Shown here: piece after piece, positions 1-10,490 of the stretch
Numbering within the stretch: position 1 is the stretch's first letter
Layout of the letters: every line of letters starts with the position of its first letter
Source of the DNA: Glaciecola sp. HTCC2999
GTDB lineage: Bacteria; Pseudomonadota; Gammaproteobacteria; Enterobacterales; Alteromonadaceae
Length of the DNA: 64,000 nucleotides
Direction: 5' to 3'
NCBI RefSeq assembly: GCF_000155775.1
Contig: NZ_DS989814.1
Location: 102,265 to 166,264 of the forward strand
Position numbers and translations under genes: made by a program
Notes under the pieces: generated by a model
Database searches by the model: none
Told to the model about the DNA's origin: nothing
Seen by the model: only the letters and a program-made list of their open reading frames with translations

Positions 1-345
1 TTGAATGCAGAAGGTATTCCATTTGTTGGAAGTGTTGCTGGAGCTCAGCTCCCATTGCTTTTCGGTCCTAATGGCGCTGAAAAAACAGCATTATCAGGCT
101 ATCAAGCTATGCAAATGATCTTATCTACAGGAACACTGACGGTAAAGAATTTAGTGTTGAGTGAACGTTTTGCTTGGCAGGTACAATTAAATAATGGGAT
201 TAAATTAAATTTAGGACGACAAGAGTTTATTAATCGATTACAACGTTTTATTAATTTATACCCATTACTGCAACAGGATGAGCGCGATATTAATTACGTG
301 GATCTACGCTATGATACAGGTATGGCAGTAGGTTGGCAGGCATAA
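1..345 (+). CDS. ftsQ: Cell division protein FtsQ (C-terminal part, cut by window edge)
   Basis: Only the last 114 residues are present; the frame is open at base 1, so the TTG there is an internal codon and not the start. FtsQ is a bitopic inner-membrane protein of the divisome that links FtsA/FtsZ-side proteins to the FtsL/FtsB and FtsW/FtsI septal wall machinery. What is visible is the periplasmic beta domain, ending in the family's typical VDLRYDTGMAVGW segment. The gene is followed 37 bp later by ftsA and then ftsZ, the canonical dcw-cluster order, which makes the assignment firm despite the truncation. Confidence 0.93.
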   Translation: MNAEGIPFVGSVAGAQLPLLFGPNGAEKTALSGYQAMQMILSTGTLTVKNLVLSERFAWQVQLNNGIKLNLGRQEFINRLQRFINLYPLLQQDERDINYVDLRYDTGMAVGWQA

Positions 346-382
346 ATAATGATGAATAATACCCAATTTATAGGAACAAACC

Positions 383-1609
383 ATGTCTAAAATAGACGAG
401 TCTAATTTGGTAGTTGGATTAGATATAGGGACAAGTAATATTAAAGCCGTCATCGGTGAGATGTTGGATAATCATTTTGTCAGTATAGTAGGTGTTGGTA
501 CCTATCCTGCAAAAGGGATGGATAAAGGCGGTGTTAATGATTTGAATCTCGTTACCCAGTCAATTCAACGTGCTGTTAATGAAATGGAATTGATGGCAGA
601 TTGTAAAGCATCTTCGGTCCTTATGGCGATAACAGGCAGACACGTACAGTGTCAAAATGAGACTGGTATGGTAGCGATAAATAATGCCGAAGTGGATCAA
701 GAAGATATTGATAATGTAATCCATACCGCCCGTTCTGTTCCGATTCCAGCTGAACGTAGAATGCTACATGTACTTCCTCAAGAATACACAGTTGATGTGC
801 AAGAAGGGGTTAAAAACCCGATCGGCATGTCAGGTGTCCGAATGAATGCGAATATCCATATCATTACTTGTGCTGAAGATATGGCAAAAAATTATATTAA
901 ATGTACTGATCGTGCTGAATTAGTCGTGGATACTATGGTGTTTTCCGCATTGGCGGCGAGTTATTCCGTATTGACAGATGATGAACGTGAATTAGGCGTG
1001 TGTGTCGTTGATATTGGTGCAGGCACGATGGACCTAGTGATATATTCTAATGGTGCCATTCGTCACTCAGCGGTCATACCGGTAGCAGGCAATCAAATTA
1101 CTGGTGATATAGCTAAAATATTTAGAACACCTGTGAATAATGCTGAAGCATTGAAGGTCCGTCATGCTTGTGCTTTAAAAGATATGGTCAGTATTGAAGA
1201 TACAATTAACGTTCCTAGTGTAGGTGGGCGTCCAGCGCGAACGATGTCACGACACACGTTAGCTGAAGTGATAGAACCAAGATATCAAGAACTCTTTGAG
1301 TTAATTCATGAAGAAATTAAAGCAAGCGGTTTAGAAGAGCAGATTGCCGCAGGGATAGTCCTCACTGGCGGGACGGTTAAAATGGAAGGCGCGGTAGAGT
1401 TTGCCGAGGAAATTTTTCAAATGCCTGTACGAATAGGTACACCAAATAATATCAAAGGACTAACGGATTATGTCAATGACCCAAGTTTCGCGGTAGCGAT
1501 TGGGTTATTACAATATGGACGACAATCAATAGAAGAACAAGTGTCACAAAAATTACCGACAGAAAGTATATTTAATCGCATAAAATCGTGGTTTAAAGGC
1601 GAATTTTAA
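383..1609 (+). CDS. ftsA: Cell division protein FtsA (actin-like FtsZ membrane anchor)
   Basis: 408 residues, normal length for FtsA. The actin-fold phosphate-1 loop is visible near residues 12-22 (GLDIGTSNIKA), the phosphate-2 region near 212-220 (DIGAGTMD) and the adenosine motif near 330 (LTGGT). The last 13 residues (IFNRIKSWFKGEF) form the amphipathic helix that binds the inner membrane. FtsA polymerises with ATP, tethers FtsZ to the membrane and recruits later divisome proteins. It lies between ftsQ and ftsZ on the same strand with short gaps, so it is very likely co-transcribed with both. Confidence 0.98.
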   Translation: MSKIDESNLVVGLDIGTSNIKAVIGEMLDNHFVSIVGVGTYPAKGMDKGGVNDLNLVTQSIQRAVNEMELMADCKASSVLMAITGRHVQCQNETGMVAINNAEVDQEDIDNVIHTARSVPIPAERRMLHVLPQEYTVDVQEGVKNPIGMSGVRMNANIHIITCAEDMAKNYIKCTDRAELVVDTMVFSALAASYSVLTDDERELGVCVVDIGAGTMDLVIYSNGAIRHSAVIPVAGNQITGDIAKIFRTPVNNAEALKVRHACALKDMVSIEDTINVPSVGGRPARTMSRHTLAEVIEPRYQELFELIHEEIKASGLEEQIAAGIVLTGGTVKMEGAVEFAEEIFQMPVRIGTPNNIKGLTDYVNDPSFAVAIGLLQYGRQSIEEQVSQKLPTESIFNRIKSWFKGEF

Positions 1610-1651
1610 TATATTAACCTGTATAATAACAAACATAACCGGAGAACAAAT

Positions 1652-2809
1652 ATGTTTGAATTAATGGATGATAACAGTGCAGAAGCAGTCATCAAAGTCG
1701 TCGGCGTTGGCGGTGGTGGTGGTAACGCGATTGAGCACATGGTCGTTAACAAAATTGAAGGTGTTGAGTTTATTACTATCAACACGGACGCGCAGGTCTT
1801 AAAGAAGTCACAAGCCGATACTATTTTACAGATCGGCAATAATGTGACTAAAGGTTTAGGTGCAGGTGCAGATCCTAATGTTGGTCGTGAAGCTGCTCAT
1901 GAGGACCGTGAAACGATCCGTCAGAGTATTGATGGTGCTGATATGATCTTTATCACTGCCGGAATGGGTGGTGGCACAGGCACTGGGGCAGCACCTGAAG
2001 TCGCAAAAATTGCGCGTGAAATGGGAATTTTAAGTGTTGCTGTTGTGACCAGACCCTTTGGTTTTGAAGGTAAAAAACGACTCTCATATGCAAGTCAAGG
2101 TATCGATGAGTTAGCGAAACATGTTGATTCATTAATCACGATCCCCAATGACAAATTATTAAAAGTGCTTGGTAAAGGTACGCCGTTACTAAAAGCATTT
2201 GAATCGGCTAACGATGTATTACTTGGTTCCGTTAGAGGCATTGCTGAGCTAATTACTAACCCTGGTCTGATCAACGTAGATTTCGCCGATGTGAAAACCG
2301 TTATGTCAGAAATGGGAACAGCGATGATGGGAACCGGCGTAGCCTCTGGTGAAGATCGTGCTGAAGAAGCAGCAGAACAAGCCATTGCTTGCCCATTATT
2401 AGAAGACATCGATTTATCTGGTGCTCGAGGTATTCTAGTGAATATTACAGCAGGCCCTGATTTTGCAATTGATGAGTATGAAACAGTTGGTAACGCTGTA
2501 CGTGCTTTCTCTTCTGAGAACGCAACCGTGGTTGTCGGTACTGTTATTGACATGGAAATGCAAGATGAGTTGCGAGTGACTGTTGTAGCAACTGGTATTG
2601 GCACTGATAAGCCAGATATTTCTTTAGTCAAAGGCGATACCGCTCATACTACATCTGCTGTAAGTCAAACTCAGTCGAATCGTGCTTCGGTTGGCGCTAG
2701 TGGCGGAATGAGTTCTGGTGCTGCGATGGCCGCAACCAAAGTAGATGAAGAAGAAAGTGGGTTGGAGTATATCGATATACCAACATTTTTACGCAAACAA
2801 GCTGATTAA
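1652..2809 (+). CDS. ftsZ: Cell division protein FtsZ (tubulin-like GTPase)
   Basis: 385 residues. The N-terminal Rossmann glycine loop is at about 18-25 (GVGGGGGN), and the tubulin signature GGGTGTG is at 106-112. A low-complexity Ser/Ala/Thr linker begins near residue 325. The C-terminal conserved peptide ([13 protein letters not shown]) binds FtsA, ZipA, ZapD and MinC. FtsZ assembles the cytokinetic Z ring using GTP. A GGAG ribosome-binding site lies just before the ATG. ZapD, a partner of the C-terminal tail, is encoded 6.3 kb downstream on the other strand. Confidence 0.99.
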   Translation: MFELMDDNSAEAVIKVVGVGGGGGNAIEHMVVNKIEGVEFITINTDAQVLKKSQADTILQIGNNVTKGLGAGADPNVGREAAHEDRETIRQSIDGADMIFITAGMGGGTGTGAAPEVAKIAREMGILSVAVVTRPFGFEGKKRLSYASQGIDELAKHVDSLITIPNDKLLKVLGKGTPLLKAFESANDVLLGSVRGIAELITNPGLINVDFADVKTVMSEMGTAMMGTGVASGEDRAEEAAEQAIACPLLEDIDLSGARGILVNITAGPDFAIDEYETVGNAVRAFSSENATVVVGTVIDMEMQDELRVTVVATGIGTDKPDISLVKGDTAHTTSAVSQTQSNRASVGASGGMSSGAAMAATKVDEEESGLEYIDIPTFLRKQAD

Positions 2810-2820
2810 GAAGACAGGAA

Positions 2821-2849
2821 TTGACTTTTAACTGGTACGACCATATAAT
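2821..2849 (+). promoter_or_regulatory. Consensus sigma-70 promoter for lpxC
   Basis: TTGACT at 2821-2826 and TATAAT at 2844-2849 are separated by exactly 17 bp. This is a near-perfect housekeeping promoter, only 11 bp past the ftsZ stop. Transcription should start around 2856, about 20 bp before the lpxC ATG. It gives lpxC transcription independent of the upstream division genes. The call rests on consensus match only. Confidence 0.85.
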
Positions 2850-2875
2850 GTGCGCCCAGTTTTCAAGGTGTTACC

Positions 2876-3793
2876 ATGATTAGACAGCGTACAATTAAAC
2901 ATTCAGTACAAGAAACCGGTATTGGCTTGCATAAAGGCGAGAAAGTGACGATGACACTTCGTCCAGCTCCAGCGAATACAGGTATCGTATTTAGACGTGT
3001 CGATTTAAATCCACATGTTGACATCCCATCGCGTGCGAATGCGGTGAAGGATACTGTTTTGTGTACATGTGTCAGTAACGATGATGGAGTAAGTGTTCAT
3101 ACTGTTGAGCATTTAGCATCTGCGCTAGCAGGTCTCGGTATTGATAACATTATTGTTGAAGTCAACAGCCATGAGCTGCCTATTATGGATGGTAGTGCTA
3201 GTCCGTTTATATTCTTACTACAGTCTGCAGGTATTGAAGAACTCAATGCGCCAAAACAATTCTTAAAACTCATCCAGACAGTCCGGGTCGAAGAGGGTGA
3301 TAAATGGGCAGAACTTAGCCCATTTAATGGTTTTAAGGTTGATTTTGAAATTGATTTTGATCACCCTGTTATCAGTCAGACACGTCAAAGTATGCAATTA
3401 GATTTTAGCTCTGATTCATATATTGATCATGTTTCTAGAGCGCGTACGTTTGGTTTTATGCGTGATTTAGAGATGATGAATTCCATGGATTTAGCCCTTG
3501 GCGGTAGTATGAATAATGCTGTTGCATTAGATGAATATCGTGTCTTGAACCCTGAAGGCTTACGTTATGAAGACGAATTTTTAAAACATAAAGTGCTTGA
3601 TGCTGTCGGTGATTTATATCTCGGTGGCCATAGTATTATTGGTTTATTAAAAGCTTATAAGACAGGGCATGGCTTGAATAATAAATTACTCAATGCTGTT
3701 TTAGAAAATACTGATGCGTGGGAATATGTCACCTTTGATGATGATAAAACGGCGCCCATTCAATATATTAGCCCCGTGATGGCAATGAGTTAG
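2876..3793 (+). CDS. lpxC: UDP-3-O-acyl-N-acetylglucosamine deacetylase LpxC
   Basis: 305 residues, full length. LpxC removes the acetyl group from UDP-3-O-acyl-GlcNAc, the committed step of lipid A synthesis, using a catalytic zinc in the cytoplasm. Zinc and catalytic motifs are visible: the first histidine in [16 protein letters not shown] (about residue 79), and [15 protein letters not shown] near 237-251, which supplies the further His and Asp. An AAGGTG ribosome-binding site precedes the ATG. It has its own strong promoter and a terminator directly behind it, so it is probably largely monocistronic. Confidence 0.99.
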   Translation: MIRQRTIKHSVQETGIGLHKGEKVTMTLRPAPANTGIVFRRVDLNPHVDIPSRANAVKDTVLCTCVSNDDGVSVHTVEHLASALAGLGIDNIIVEVNSHELPIMDGSASPFIFLLQSAGIEELNAPKQFLKLIQTVRVEEGDKWAELSPFNGFKVDFEIDFDHPVISQTRQSMQLDFSSDSYIDHVSRARTFGFMRDLEMMNSMDLALGGSMNNAVALDEYRVLNPEGLRYEDEFLKHKVLDAVGDLYLGGHSIIGLLKAYKTGHGLNNKLLNAVLENTDAWEYVTFDDDKTAPIQYISPVMAMS

Positions 3794-3812
3794 AAGCACA
3801 TATAAGTATATG

Positions 3813-3850
3813 GCCCTTTACGATAATTATCGAAAAGGGCTTTTTCGTTT
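3813..3850 (+). terminator. Intrinsic terminator after lpxC
   Basis: GCCCTTT and AAAGGGC arms enclose an inner palindrome CGATAATTATCG, followed by TTTTT. The hairpin lies 20 bp after the lpxC stop and separates lpxC from the M23 peptidase and secA. Confidence 0.85.
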
Positions 3851-3907
3851 TTTAATAGGTAGAAATAGTTTATTATCTAACGCCATAACCATAAGTAAAT
3901 TAAGATA

Positions 3908-4795
3908 ATGAAGTTAACAATCACTTTTTCACATAATACACGTTTGATTGAACGTTCAGTGAGTGTGAGAAAGCTATTAAGTTTGTTAGTACTTACTTCA
4001 TTATTGTTTTTGATCTCCAGCCGTTCTACCCATTCCGTTGATGATAATATTCAACGCGTACAGCTTGTCAAACAAGGTCTGCTGGCACAACAAGAAATCA
4101 TCTTTGCATTGCAAGAGAAAAGTAAAATAGACGCGTCTGCCATCATAGATCAAGTTGCGCAATTAGAATATAAGCTCTCTCAGCTAGCGTCACAACAACA
4201 GCAATTAGCCCTAAATAACAGTGATAAACTTGTGTTTACGGATAATTCGTCATACGCAACAGTTAAACAAAAGCAAAATATTAATATCGCTATTTCCATT
4301 GAAGATAAGCTGGGTGAAATAGAACACAAAATTGCTCATCAAGTAAAACAACTTGAAGCGCTTGAAAAAATATATCAGAACACCCATATAGATAATGAGC
4401 AGCATATTTCTGGCCGTCCCATTACGTCAGGCTGGCTATCATCTTATTATGGTATGCGAGATGATCCCTTCACCGACAAAGTTGCCATGCATAAAGGTAT
4501 TGACTTTGCTGCTGCTGAAGGCGATAAAGTTATCGCAACGGCCGCGGGAGTAATCACCTGGTCAGGTGAGCGTTTTGGTTATGGGAATCTTGTAGAAATC
4601 GATCATGGAAATGGGTTAGTTACTCGCTATGGTCATAATCAATTATTATTAGTCAATGTAGGTGAAGTCGTTACAAAAGGTCAGCAAATTGCCCAAGTTG
4701 GGAATACTGGTCGTTCAACCGGACCGCACGTACATTATGAAATCATTAAGAACGGTACTCAGATAGACCCGTTGCCATTTGTCTATCGTCAATAA
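3908..4795 (+). CDS. M23-family (LytM) peptidoglycan endopeptidase, membrane anchored
   Basis: 295 residues with one N-terminal membrane segment at about 22-38 ([16 protein letters not shown]), a coiled-coil-prone region at 45-155 and a C-terminal LytM domain at about 185-290. The M23 zinc ligands are intact: HKGID with the downstream D, and the closing HVHYE motif. These enzymes cleave peptide cross-links of murein in the periplasm. Because the active-site residues are present it is probably a hydrolase and not merely an amidase activator. It occupies the lpxC-secA interval, the place where enterics carry the secretion monitor secM, and ends 20 bp before secA. Its substrate bond is not readable from sequence. 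Confidence 0.9.
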   Translation: MKLTITFSHNTRLIERSVSVRKLLSLLVLTSLLFLISSRSTHSVDDNIQRVQLVKQGLLAQQEIIFALQEKSKIDASAIIDQVAQLEYKLSQLASQQQQLALNNSDKLVFTDNSSYATVKQKQNINIAISIEDKLGEIEHKIAHQVKQLEALEKIYQNTHIDNEQHISGRPITSGWLSSYYGMRDDPFTDKVAMHKGIDFAAAEGDKVIATAAGVITWSGERFGYGNLVEIDHGNGLVTRYGHNQLLLVNVGEVVTKGQQIAQVGNTGRSTGPHVHYEIIKNGTQIDPLPFVYRQ

Positions 4796-4815
4796 TTAAC
4801 GGAATCAACACACCC

Positions 4816-7494
4816 ATGTTCACATCTTTAGCTCGTAAAGTTTTCGGAAGTCGCAACGATCGTATCCTAAAAAAAATTAATAAAGCCAATAAACATATCA
4901 ATGCGCTTGAAACTGAATTACAGGCATTATCAGATGCCGAGATACAGGCTAAAACTGCAGAGCTTAAGAATAAATTAGCGACTGGCAGTACCCTTGATTC
5001 ATTGCTGTCAGAAGCATTTGCTGTAGTAAGAGAAGCGAGTGTGCGTGTTTATGGTATGCGACCTTTTGACGTGCAATTAACAGGTGCCACGGTACTTCAC
5101 CAAGGTAAAATTGCAGAGATGAGGACGGGTGAGGGTAAAACATTAACATCGACACTCGCTACCTATCTCAACGCAATAACCGGGCGTGGAGTACATGTCA
5201 TTACAGTGAATGATTACCTAGCAAAACGAGATGCTGATTGGAGCCGAGAACTATTTTCATTCTTAGGATTAACGGTAGGCTGCAACATTCCAGGTTTAAG
5301 TCATGAGGAAAAACGTGCGGCATATGCTTGTGATATTACTTATGGTACTAATAATGAATTTGGCTTCGATTATTTGCGCGACAATATGGCGTTTAGCCCT
5401 GAAGACCGAGTGCAGCGCGAATTACATTATGCTGTTATTGATGAAGTTGATTCCATCTTAATTGACGAAGCTCGTACACCATTAATCATCTCTGGTGCTG
5501 CTGATGACAGCTCGGCACTTTATAAACAGATTAATGCTCTGGTGCCGAAATTAGCACAACAAGATAAAGAAGATGAAGAAGGTGTTGAAGGCGATGGGCA
5601 CTTTACTATTGATGAAAAAGGCAAGCAGGTTTACTTAACTGAAAAAGGCCAAATATTTGTTGAAGAATTACTGATCCAAGCAGGGATATTAGCACCTGAG
5701 CAATCGTTATTTTCATCTGCCAACATTGCGCTATTACAACATGTCAATTCAGCATTAAAAGCCCATAAATTATTTACCAAAGATGTCGATTATATTGTTA
5801 AAGACGGTGAAATAGTTATCGTTGATGAGCATACTGGACGAACAATGGAAGGACGTCGTTGGTCAGAAGGGCTGCATCAAGCAGTGGAAGCCAAAGAAGG
5901 TGTTAAAATTCAGAATGAAAATCAGACGCTGGCATCGATTACTTTCCAAAACTACTTTCGATTATATGAAAAATTAGGCGGAATGACTGGTACTGCAGAT
6001 ACCGAAGCATTTGAATTTCAGCATATATATGGTCTGGAAACGGTAGTAATACCTACTAACCGAGGTATGGTTAGAAAAGATATGCCTGATTTGATTTATA
6101 TGACTGTCGAAGAAAAATACGACGCGATCATTCAAGATATACTCGGCTGCGTAGAACGCGGTCAGCCAGTATTGGTAGGGACAGTTTCGATTGAAAACTC
6201 TGAACTATTATCTAATGTTTTAAAGAAACAAAAGATTAAGCATAAAGTACTTAATGCGAAATTCCATGAACAAGAAGCGGAAATCATTGCTCAAGCAGGC
6301 CTTCCTAGTGCAGTTACGATTGCAACAAATATGGCTGGACGTGGGACTGACATCGTCTTAGGGGGGAACCTTCAAGTTGAACTCGCTGGTGTTGAAGATG
6401 AAGCTAAAATTCAAACTATTACTGCTGCATGGCAAACCCGTCACGATGCAGTGATTGCTTCTGGTGGTTTACACATCATTGGTACCGAACGTCACGAATC
6501 TCGACGTATCGATAATCAATTGCGCGGGCGAGCAGGTCGTCAAGGAGATGCCGGTTCTTCACGTTTTTATCTGTCACTAGATGATGCGTTAATGCGCATT
6601 TTTGCCTCAGAAAAAATGGGTAATATGATGAAACGCCTGGGTATGGAAAAAGGCGAAGCCATTGAGCATCCTTGGGTATCGCGAGCTATAGAGAATGCTC
6701 AGCGTAAAGTAGAAGGGCGCAACTTTGATATTCGTAAACAATTACTAGAATATGATGATGTGGCAAATGATCAACGTAAAGTTATTTATGAACAAAGAAA
6801 TGAGTTACTGGATGAAGGTGATATTGGTGAAACAATAACGGCTATTCGCTCCGATGTAATAGATGAAGTTATTAGTCAATATATACCCCCGCAATCACTT
6901 GAAGAAATGTGGGATGTACCTGGACTAGAGGAGCGCTTGAAGGGCGACTTCCATGTGGAATTACCTATCCAGCAATGGTTAGATGAAGACGATAAATTAT
7001 TTGAAGAAAAGCTACGTGATAAAATTCATGATGCGATAAATGCCGCTTATCAAGCAAAAATAGATGTAGTTGGCGAGAGTGTTATTCGTCAATTTGAAAA
7101 AGCAGTGATGTTACAGTCTCTTGATTCACATTGGAAAGAGCACCTAGCGGCAATGGATTATCTACGTCAAGGGATCCATTTACGAGGCTATGCGCAGAAA
7201 AATCCAAAACAAGAATATAAACGAGAGTCTTTTGAGCTATTTTCTGAAATGCTTGAAAACTTAAAAATAGAAGTCATTAGCTTATTAAGTAAGGTACAAG
7301 TTAAAGCAGAGTCTGATGTAGAAGAAGTGGAGCGTCAACGTCAAGAAACGGCTGCTCAGCCTACTCAAACAAATCAACAAGATCAAGAGTCATCTGTGCA
7401 AATTGGACATCGCCAAGGACCTAAGGTGGGACGAAATGACCCTTGTCCTTGTGGTTCAGGTAAAAAATATAAGCAATGTCATGGCAAGCTATAG
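4816..7494 (+). CDS. secA: Preprotein translocase ATPase SecA
   Basis: 892 residues, normal length. SecA is the ATP-driven motor that pushes unfolded preproteins through SecYEG. The Walker A loop MRTGEGKT is at 102-109, a DEAD-like Walker B ([11 protein letters not shown]) follows near 208-218, and the second nucleotide domain contains [10 protein letters not shown] and [11 protein letters not shown]. The C-terminal SecB/lipid-binding zinc tail is complete, with Cys877, Cys879, Cys888 and His889. Its partners secD and secF are also in this window, at 48-51 kb. No secM-like arrest peptide is encoded upstream. Confidence 0.99.
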   Translation: MFTSLARKVFGSRNDRILKKINKANKHINALETELQALSDAEIQAKTAELKNKLATGSTLDSLLSEAFAVVREASVRVYGMRPFDVQLTGATVLHQGKIAEMRTGEGKTLTSTLATYLNAITGRGVHVITVNDYLAKRDADWSRELFSFLGLTVGCNIPGLSHEEKRAAYACDITYGTNNEFGFDYLRDNMAFSPEDRVQRELHYAVIDEVDSILIDEARTPLIISGAADDSSALYKQINALVPKLAQQDKEDEEGVEGDGHFTIDEKGKQVYLTEKGQIFVEELLIQAGILAPEQSLFSSANIALLQHVNSALKAHKLFTKDVDYIVKDGEIVIVDEHTGRTMEGRRWSEGLHQAVEAKEGVKIQNENQTLASITFQNYFRLYEKLGGMTGTADTEAFEFQHIYGLETVVIPTNRGMVRKDMPDLIYMTVEEKYDAIIQDILGCVERGQPVLVGTVSIENSELLSNVLKKQKIKHKVLNAKFHEQEAEIIAQAGLPSAVTIATNMAGRGTDIVLGGNLQVELAGVEDEAKIQTITAAWQTRHDAVIASGGLHIIGTERHESRRIDNQLRGRAGRQGDAGSSRFYLSLDDALMRIFASEKMGNMMKRLGMEKGEAIEHPWVSRAIENAQRKVEGRNFDIRKQLLEYDDVANDQRKVIYEQRNELLDEGDIGETITAIRSDVIDEVISQYIPPQSLEEMWDVPGLEERLKGDFHVELPIQQWLDEDDKLFEEKLRDKIHDAINAAYQAKIDVVGESVIRQFEKAVMLQSLDSHWKEHLAAMDYLRQGIHLRGYAQKNPKQEYKRESFELFSEMLENLKIEVISLLSKVQVKAESDVEEVERQRQETAAQPTQTNQQDQESSVQIGHRQGPKVGRNDPCPCGSGKKYKQCHGKL

Positions 7495-7499
7495 CTCTG

Positions 7500-7919
7500 A
7501 TGTCCGATAAAATAGTACATGTTGCGGTGGGGGTAATTCTCCGCTGTGTGGATGATGATGTAATCCCAAAAGTGTATTTAACACGACGTGCTGCTAATGT
7601 TCACCAAGGAGGGAAATGGGAATTTCCTGGTGGTAAAGTCGAGGAGAGTGAATCAGCAGAGTCGGCATTGATCAGAGAGCTGTCTGAAGAAGTCGGTATT
7701 GTTGTCACAGCCAGCGAACATTTAATGGACGTGAAACATGACTATGTTGATAAACATGTTTGGCTGGATATTCATTTAGTGTTAGGTTTTGAGAATGAAC
7801 CCTTTGGTCAAGAAGGGCAAATAGGACAGTGGTATCCAATCAACACACTTCGTACATTAGATTTTCCTGACGCGAATAACGCCATCATTTCTGCACTTGA
7901 ACATCGTTACCTAGCCTAA
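7500..7919 (+). CDS. mutT: 8-oxo-dGTP diphosphatase MutT (Nudix hydrolase)
   Basis: 139 residues from the ATG at 7500. MutT hydrolyses 8-oxo-dGTP to the monophosphate and prevents A:T to C:G transversions. The Nudix box G-x5-E-x7-REL-x-EE-x-G-I is complete at about residues 38-60. A longer in-frame start at 7476 lies inside secA; I prefer 7500 because the protein then begins MSDKIVHVAVGVI, in line with family N-termini. Neither start has a strong ribosome-binding site, so translational coupling to secA (stop at 7494) is likely. Confidence 0.93.
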   Translation: MSDKIVHVAVGVILRCVDDDVIPKVYLTRRAANVHQGGKWEFPGGKVEESESAESALIRELSEEVGIVVTASEHLMDVKHDYVDKHVWLDIHLVLGFENEPFGQEGQIGQWYPINTLRTLDFPDANNAIISALEHRYLA

Positions 7920-7940
7920 CTATATTGGGCTAGGTATTTG
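7908..7940 (+). terminator. Terminator-like hairpin at the end of mutT
   Basis: TACCTAGCC (7908-7916) pairs with GGCTAGGTA (7928-7936), followed by TTTG. The stem includes the last mutT codons and stands between two convergent genes, so it may act in both directions. The T tract is short, hence moderate confidence. Confidence 0.6.
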
Positions 7941-7945
7941 TTCAG

Positions 7946-8821
7946 TTACCACTTAAACTTAGTTGCAGTTGCGAACGCAACTTTGCTATTACGATATGCG
8001 GCTTCGTTAATAAAATGTGGATATACAGTGTGTGTTCCCGTCAAGAAAATCTCGGTACCATCAAATAACCGAAAAATAGGATCTCCAACCTCTACTGCAC
8101 AAAAATCTCTATCAAGTAATGTTTCATGCACAAGCCCTGTTACCTCCTCTTCCTCATTTAACGGAAACTGAACATTTTCAATTAAACGATAAGCATCAAA
8201 TGTTGGCTGCTCAGGCATCGCGTCACGATTATATAAATCACAATACTCAAAGACGCTTTGTAACATAGTCTCACATTGCAAGAATATATCCATTCTGGAT
8301 ACGCCATGAGGCTGACAACCTAGTTCAAGCATAATTCCGCGTTTGCCTGTCGTACATAAATATGGATGTTCAAGATATGATATTTCGTCTTCCAAAAGAA
8401 TATTCACATCAGGCATACGAGCTTTGAGATAACCAGCCATGTTCCGGTAAAAGGGCGAATCCTCTAAAAGAATAAGGGTAGCACCCATAGCAGAAGTGGT
8501 GTTGTGTATATCAATGACAAGATCGGTTCTAGGTGAATGTTTAGGACCCAGTTTTTGGTCTAGTACTTTCGCGATATTCAATTCGTATAATCGGCTATTA
8601 CTACACGATAAATTGTGGATGCCAAACTGGCGATTTAAATCAACATCAATAAAACGTACATTAGCAGCAACTGCTGAGGGGTTTGCAATGATGTATTCAA
8701 ATTTAAATACATCATCAAATTGATTGGTGAGACCCTTATCTAACGCTTTAACTATATTTATTCCGGTGAGTTCATTGCCATGTGTTCCACCGACGATTGC
8801 GATAGATTTAATTGTAGACAT
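7946..8821 (-). CDS. Aspartoacylase (N-acetyl-aspartate deacetylase family, zinc amidohydrolase)
   Basis: 291 residues of the succinylglutamate desuccinylase/aspartoacylase family. The zinc-binding GGTHGNE motif gives His14 and Glu17, and VIDIHNT gives His106. The substrate-binding set Arg56, Asn63 and Arg64 (NVRFIDVDLNRQF) matches the animal aspartoacylase pattern, and a catalytic Glu is in MLELG near 168. The family cleaves N-acyl-aspartate or related N-acyl amino acids to the free amino acid and acetate. It is the last gene of a yacG-zapD-coaE-pil run, an unusual neighbour for these genes. N-acetylaspartate as substrate is inferred from the residue pattern only; an AstE-type succinylglutamate role is less likely because no other ast genes are near. 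Confidence 0.85.
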   Translation of the reverse strand: MSTIKSIAIVGGTHGNELTGINIVKALDKGLTNQFDDVFKFEYIIANPSAVAANVRFIDVDLNRQFGIHNLSCSNSRLYELNIAKVLDQKLGPKHSPRTDLVIDIHNTTSAMGATLILLEDSPFYRNMAGYLKARMPDVNILLEDEISYLEHPYLCTTGKRGIMLELGCQPHGVSRMDIFLQCETMLQSVFEYCDLYNRDAMPEQPTFDAYRLIENVQFPLNEEEEVTGLVHETLLDRDFCAVEVGDPIFRLFDGTEIFLTGTHTVYPHFINEAAYRNSKVAFATATKFKW

Positions 8822-8833
8822 AGTGGGCCTGTA

Positions 8834-9061
8834 TTATTTAAAGAATGAATCAGATTGTTGGGAAAGTAATGCTTCGATATCTTCAATATCGGGTAATTCA
8901 GCTGGTTGTGTATTATGACTACTGCCACATGGGATCGCTTTTTCTTCATCAGCCCATTCACCAAGATCAATGAGTTGACATTTTTTACAACAAAAAGGAC
9001 GAAATATATTAGTGCTCACCCAATTTACTGGTTTTTTACATGTAGGACAATTAACGTTCAT
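8834..9061 (-). CDS. yacG: DNA gyrase inhibitor YacG (small zinc protein)
   Basis: 75 residues with the Cys4 zinc knuckle CPTC-x16-CCKKC and the [11 protein letters not shown] segment typical of YacG. The protein binds GyrB and inhibits gyrase in E. coli. I start it at the ATG at 9061, which overlaps the zapD stop as TAATG and implies coupled translation; a TTG two codons upstream is possible but less attractive. The gene order coaE-zapD-yacG is conserved in gammaproteobacteria. Confidence 0.93.
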   Translation of the reverse strand: MNVNCPTCKKPVNWVSTNIFRPFCCKKCQLIDLGEWADEEKAIPCGSSHNTQPAELPDIEDIEALLSQQSDSFFK

Positions 9062-9813
9062 TAACAACTCGCCATCAAGAAAGAAATGGTATCATCAACA
9101 GCAACACTTTCATTGTTTTTTTCAGAAAACGCCATAAAACGCACAGCATAACGATATTTATTACCACTTAACGTTGGATAATACGGGGTTGAATTAGTTG
9201 ACTGTACTCGGATAAGTTCAACCTTACTATCAGCTATACCTTGATAAAATCCGTTTTTTGCTGATACCTCAGTTAGTTCATCACGATTTCTAATAAACTG
9301 TAAGGCAGTACCAACAGCGTCTTTTAACACCATCATGGGTGCGAGCCATTGATTCAGGTGTTGTTGTTTGGTGTTTTTATCCAAGGATAACCAATAATGT
9401 AATTTAGGCAGGTCAAAACTACATGTTGCTCCTGGGATAGAAAAACGTTGCCTAATAGCAGTCAGAAAGCGATCAGATTTAAATTCATGTCCAATACGTT
9501 TTGATGCTTTTAATTTTTCTGATACGGATAAGACCATCGCGATTATCAACTCAATGCGCTTAACATCTATGTTAGGGTAGGATAACCAAGAGTTAAGGGT
9601 GGTTGAGTAACTACTTAAATCGCGTAAAAGTTCAGTGCGTAAATCGATGCGCTCAATCAAATCAAGTAACGTAAAAAAATCACGAAAAAACTGGATTTCA
9701 TTGTGTTGGTCACATGTTTTATCTGGATGGCTCAGCAAGGTTAAGAGGTGTTCAACGCGCAGGTAATTTCGCACTTTTTCATTAAGTGGAAATTCATATA
9801 TTACTTGCGTCAT
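9061..9813 (-). CDS. zapD: Cell division protein ZapD (FtsZ bundling factor)
   Basis: 250 residues, full length, beginning with the family signature [19 protein letters not shown]. ZapD is an all-alpha/beta cytoplasmic dimer that cross-links FtsZ filaments by binding the FtsZ C-terminal peptide, which is encoded intact at 2.8 kb here. It lies between coaE and yacG in the conserved order; 68 bp separate it from coaE. Confidence 0.95.
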   Translation of the reverse strand: MTQVIYEFPLNEKVRNYLRVEHLLTLLSHPDKTCDQHNEIQFFRDFFTLLDLIERIDLRTELLRDLSSYSTTLNSWLSYPNIDVKRIELIIAMVLSVSEKLKASKRIGHEFKSDRFLTAIRQRFSIPGATCSFDLPKLHYWLSLDKNTKQQHLNQWLAPMMVLKDAVGTALQFIRNRDELTEVSAKNGFYQGIADSKVELIRVQSTNSTPYYPTLSGNKYRYAVRFMAFSEKNNESVAVDDTISFLMASC

Positions 9814-9881
9814 GTCACACTCCTATTTGCTATATGCAATAAACTATAAAACAGCATGATTTTCAAGGTAATTTTTAATTT

Positions 9882-10490
9882 TCAGACACATTTTGTCAAT
9901 TTTGTGTAAATTTCATGTAATTTAAGTACTTTGTTAACGCTATTTTTTTGAGGCCCTGAATTATCAATAATATCGTCGGCTAAAGCGAGTCGCTCATGTC
10001 TGTCAATTTGTGCCGCGATAATGCTTTCAATGGTTTGTCTGTCACTCTGATCTCGTGCTTGGACACGTTGAATTTGTTGTTCAGGTAGAATGTCAACGAC
10101 AATGACACGGTTGCATAAATGTTGTAGCTTATTTTCAAAGAGCAGTGGTATTGATAAGATAGTGTATGAGGATGGTGAGTCCGCGATATCAGCTAACATT
10201 TTGGCCCTTATTTTAGGATGTAACAGAGCATTAAGCCATTCTGTATATTTAGGATCTGCAAAGACGATACGACGTAACTTTGCTCTATTCAAATGACCAT
10301 CAGATTGAAGGATATCGTTACCAAATTTATTTTCAATAGCACCTAAGCATTCACTGCCAGGAGCTACAATCTCTCGGGCTATTTCATCGGCATCAACAAT
10401 GGTGATCCCAAGTCGTTTAAATTCATTACTAATGGTTGTCTTGCCACAACCAATTCCACCGGTTAAGCCAACCACAAATGGTGTACTCAT
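9882..10490 (-). CDS. coaE: Dephospho-CoA kinase CoaE
   Basis: 202 residues from the ATG at 10490. CoaE phosphorylates the 3-prime hydroxyl of dephospho-CoA, the last step of coenzyme A synthesis. The P-loop GLTGGIGCGKTT is at the N-terminus, and DADEIAREIV follows as the conserved substrate-site motif. The chosen start overlaps the pilD stop in an ATGA arrangement, indicating translational coupling; an in-frame ATG five codons upstream has no ribosome-binding site. Confidence 0.96.
   Translation of the reverse strand: MSTPFVVGLTGGIGCGKTTISNEFKRLGITIVDADEIAREIVAPGSECLGAIENKFGNDILQSDGHLNRAKLRRIVFADPKYTEWLNALLHPKIRAKMLADIADSPSSYTILSIPLLFENKLQHLCNRVIVVDILPEQQIQRVQARDQSDRQTIESIIAAQIDRHERLALADDIIDNSGPQKNSVNKVLKLHEIYTKLTKCV

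Noticed and set aside
1606-2631. Minus-strand frames over ftsZ
   Set aside because: They are antisense shadows of a highly conserved gene; no ribosome-binding site or family similarity is seen.
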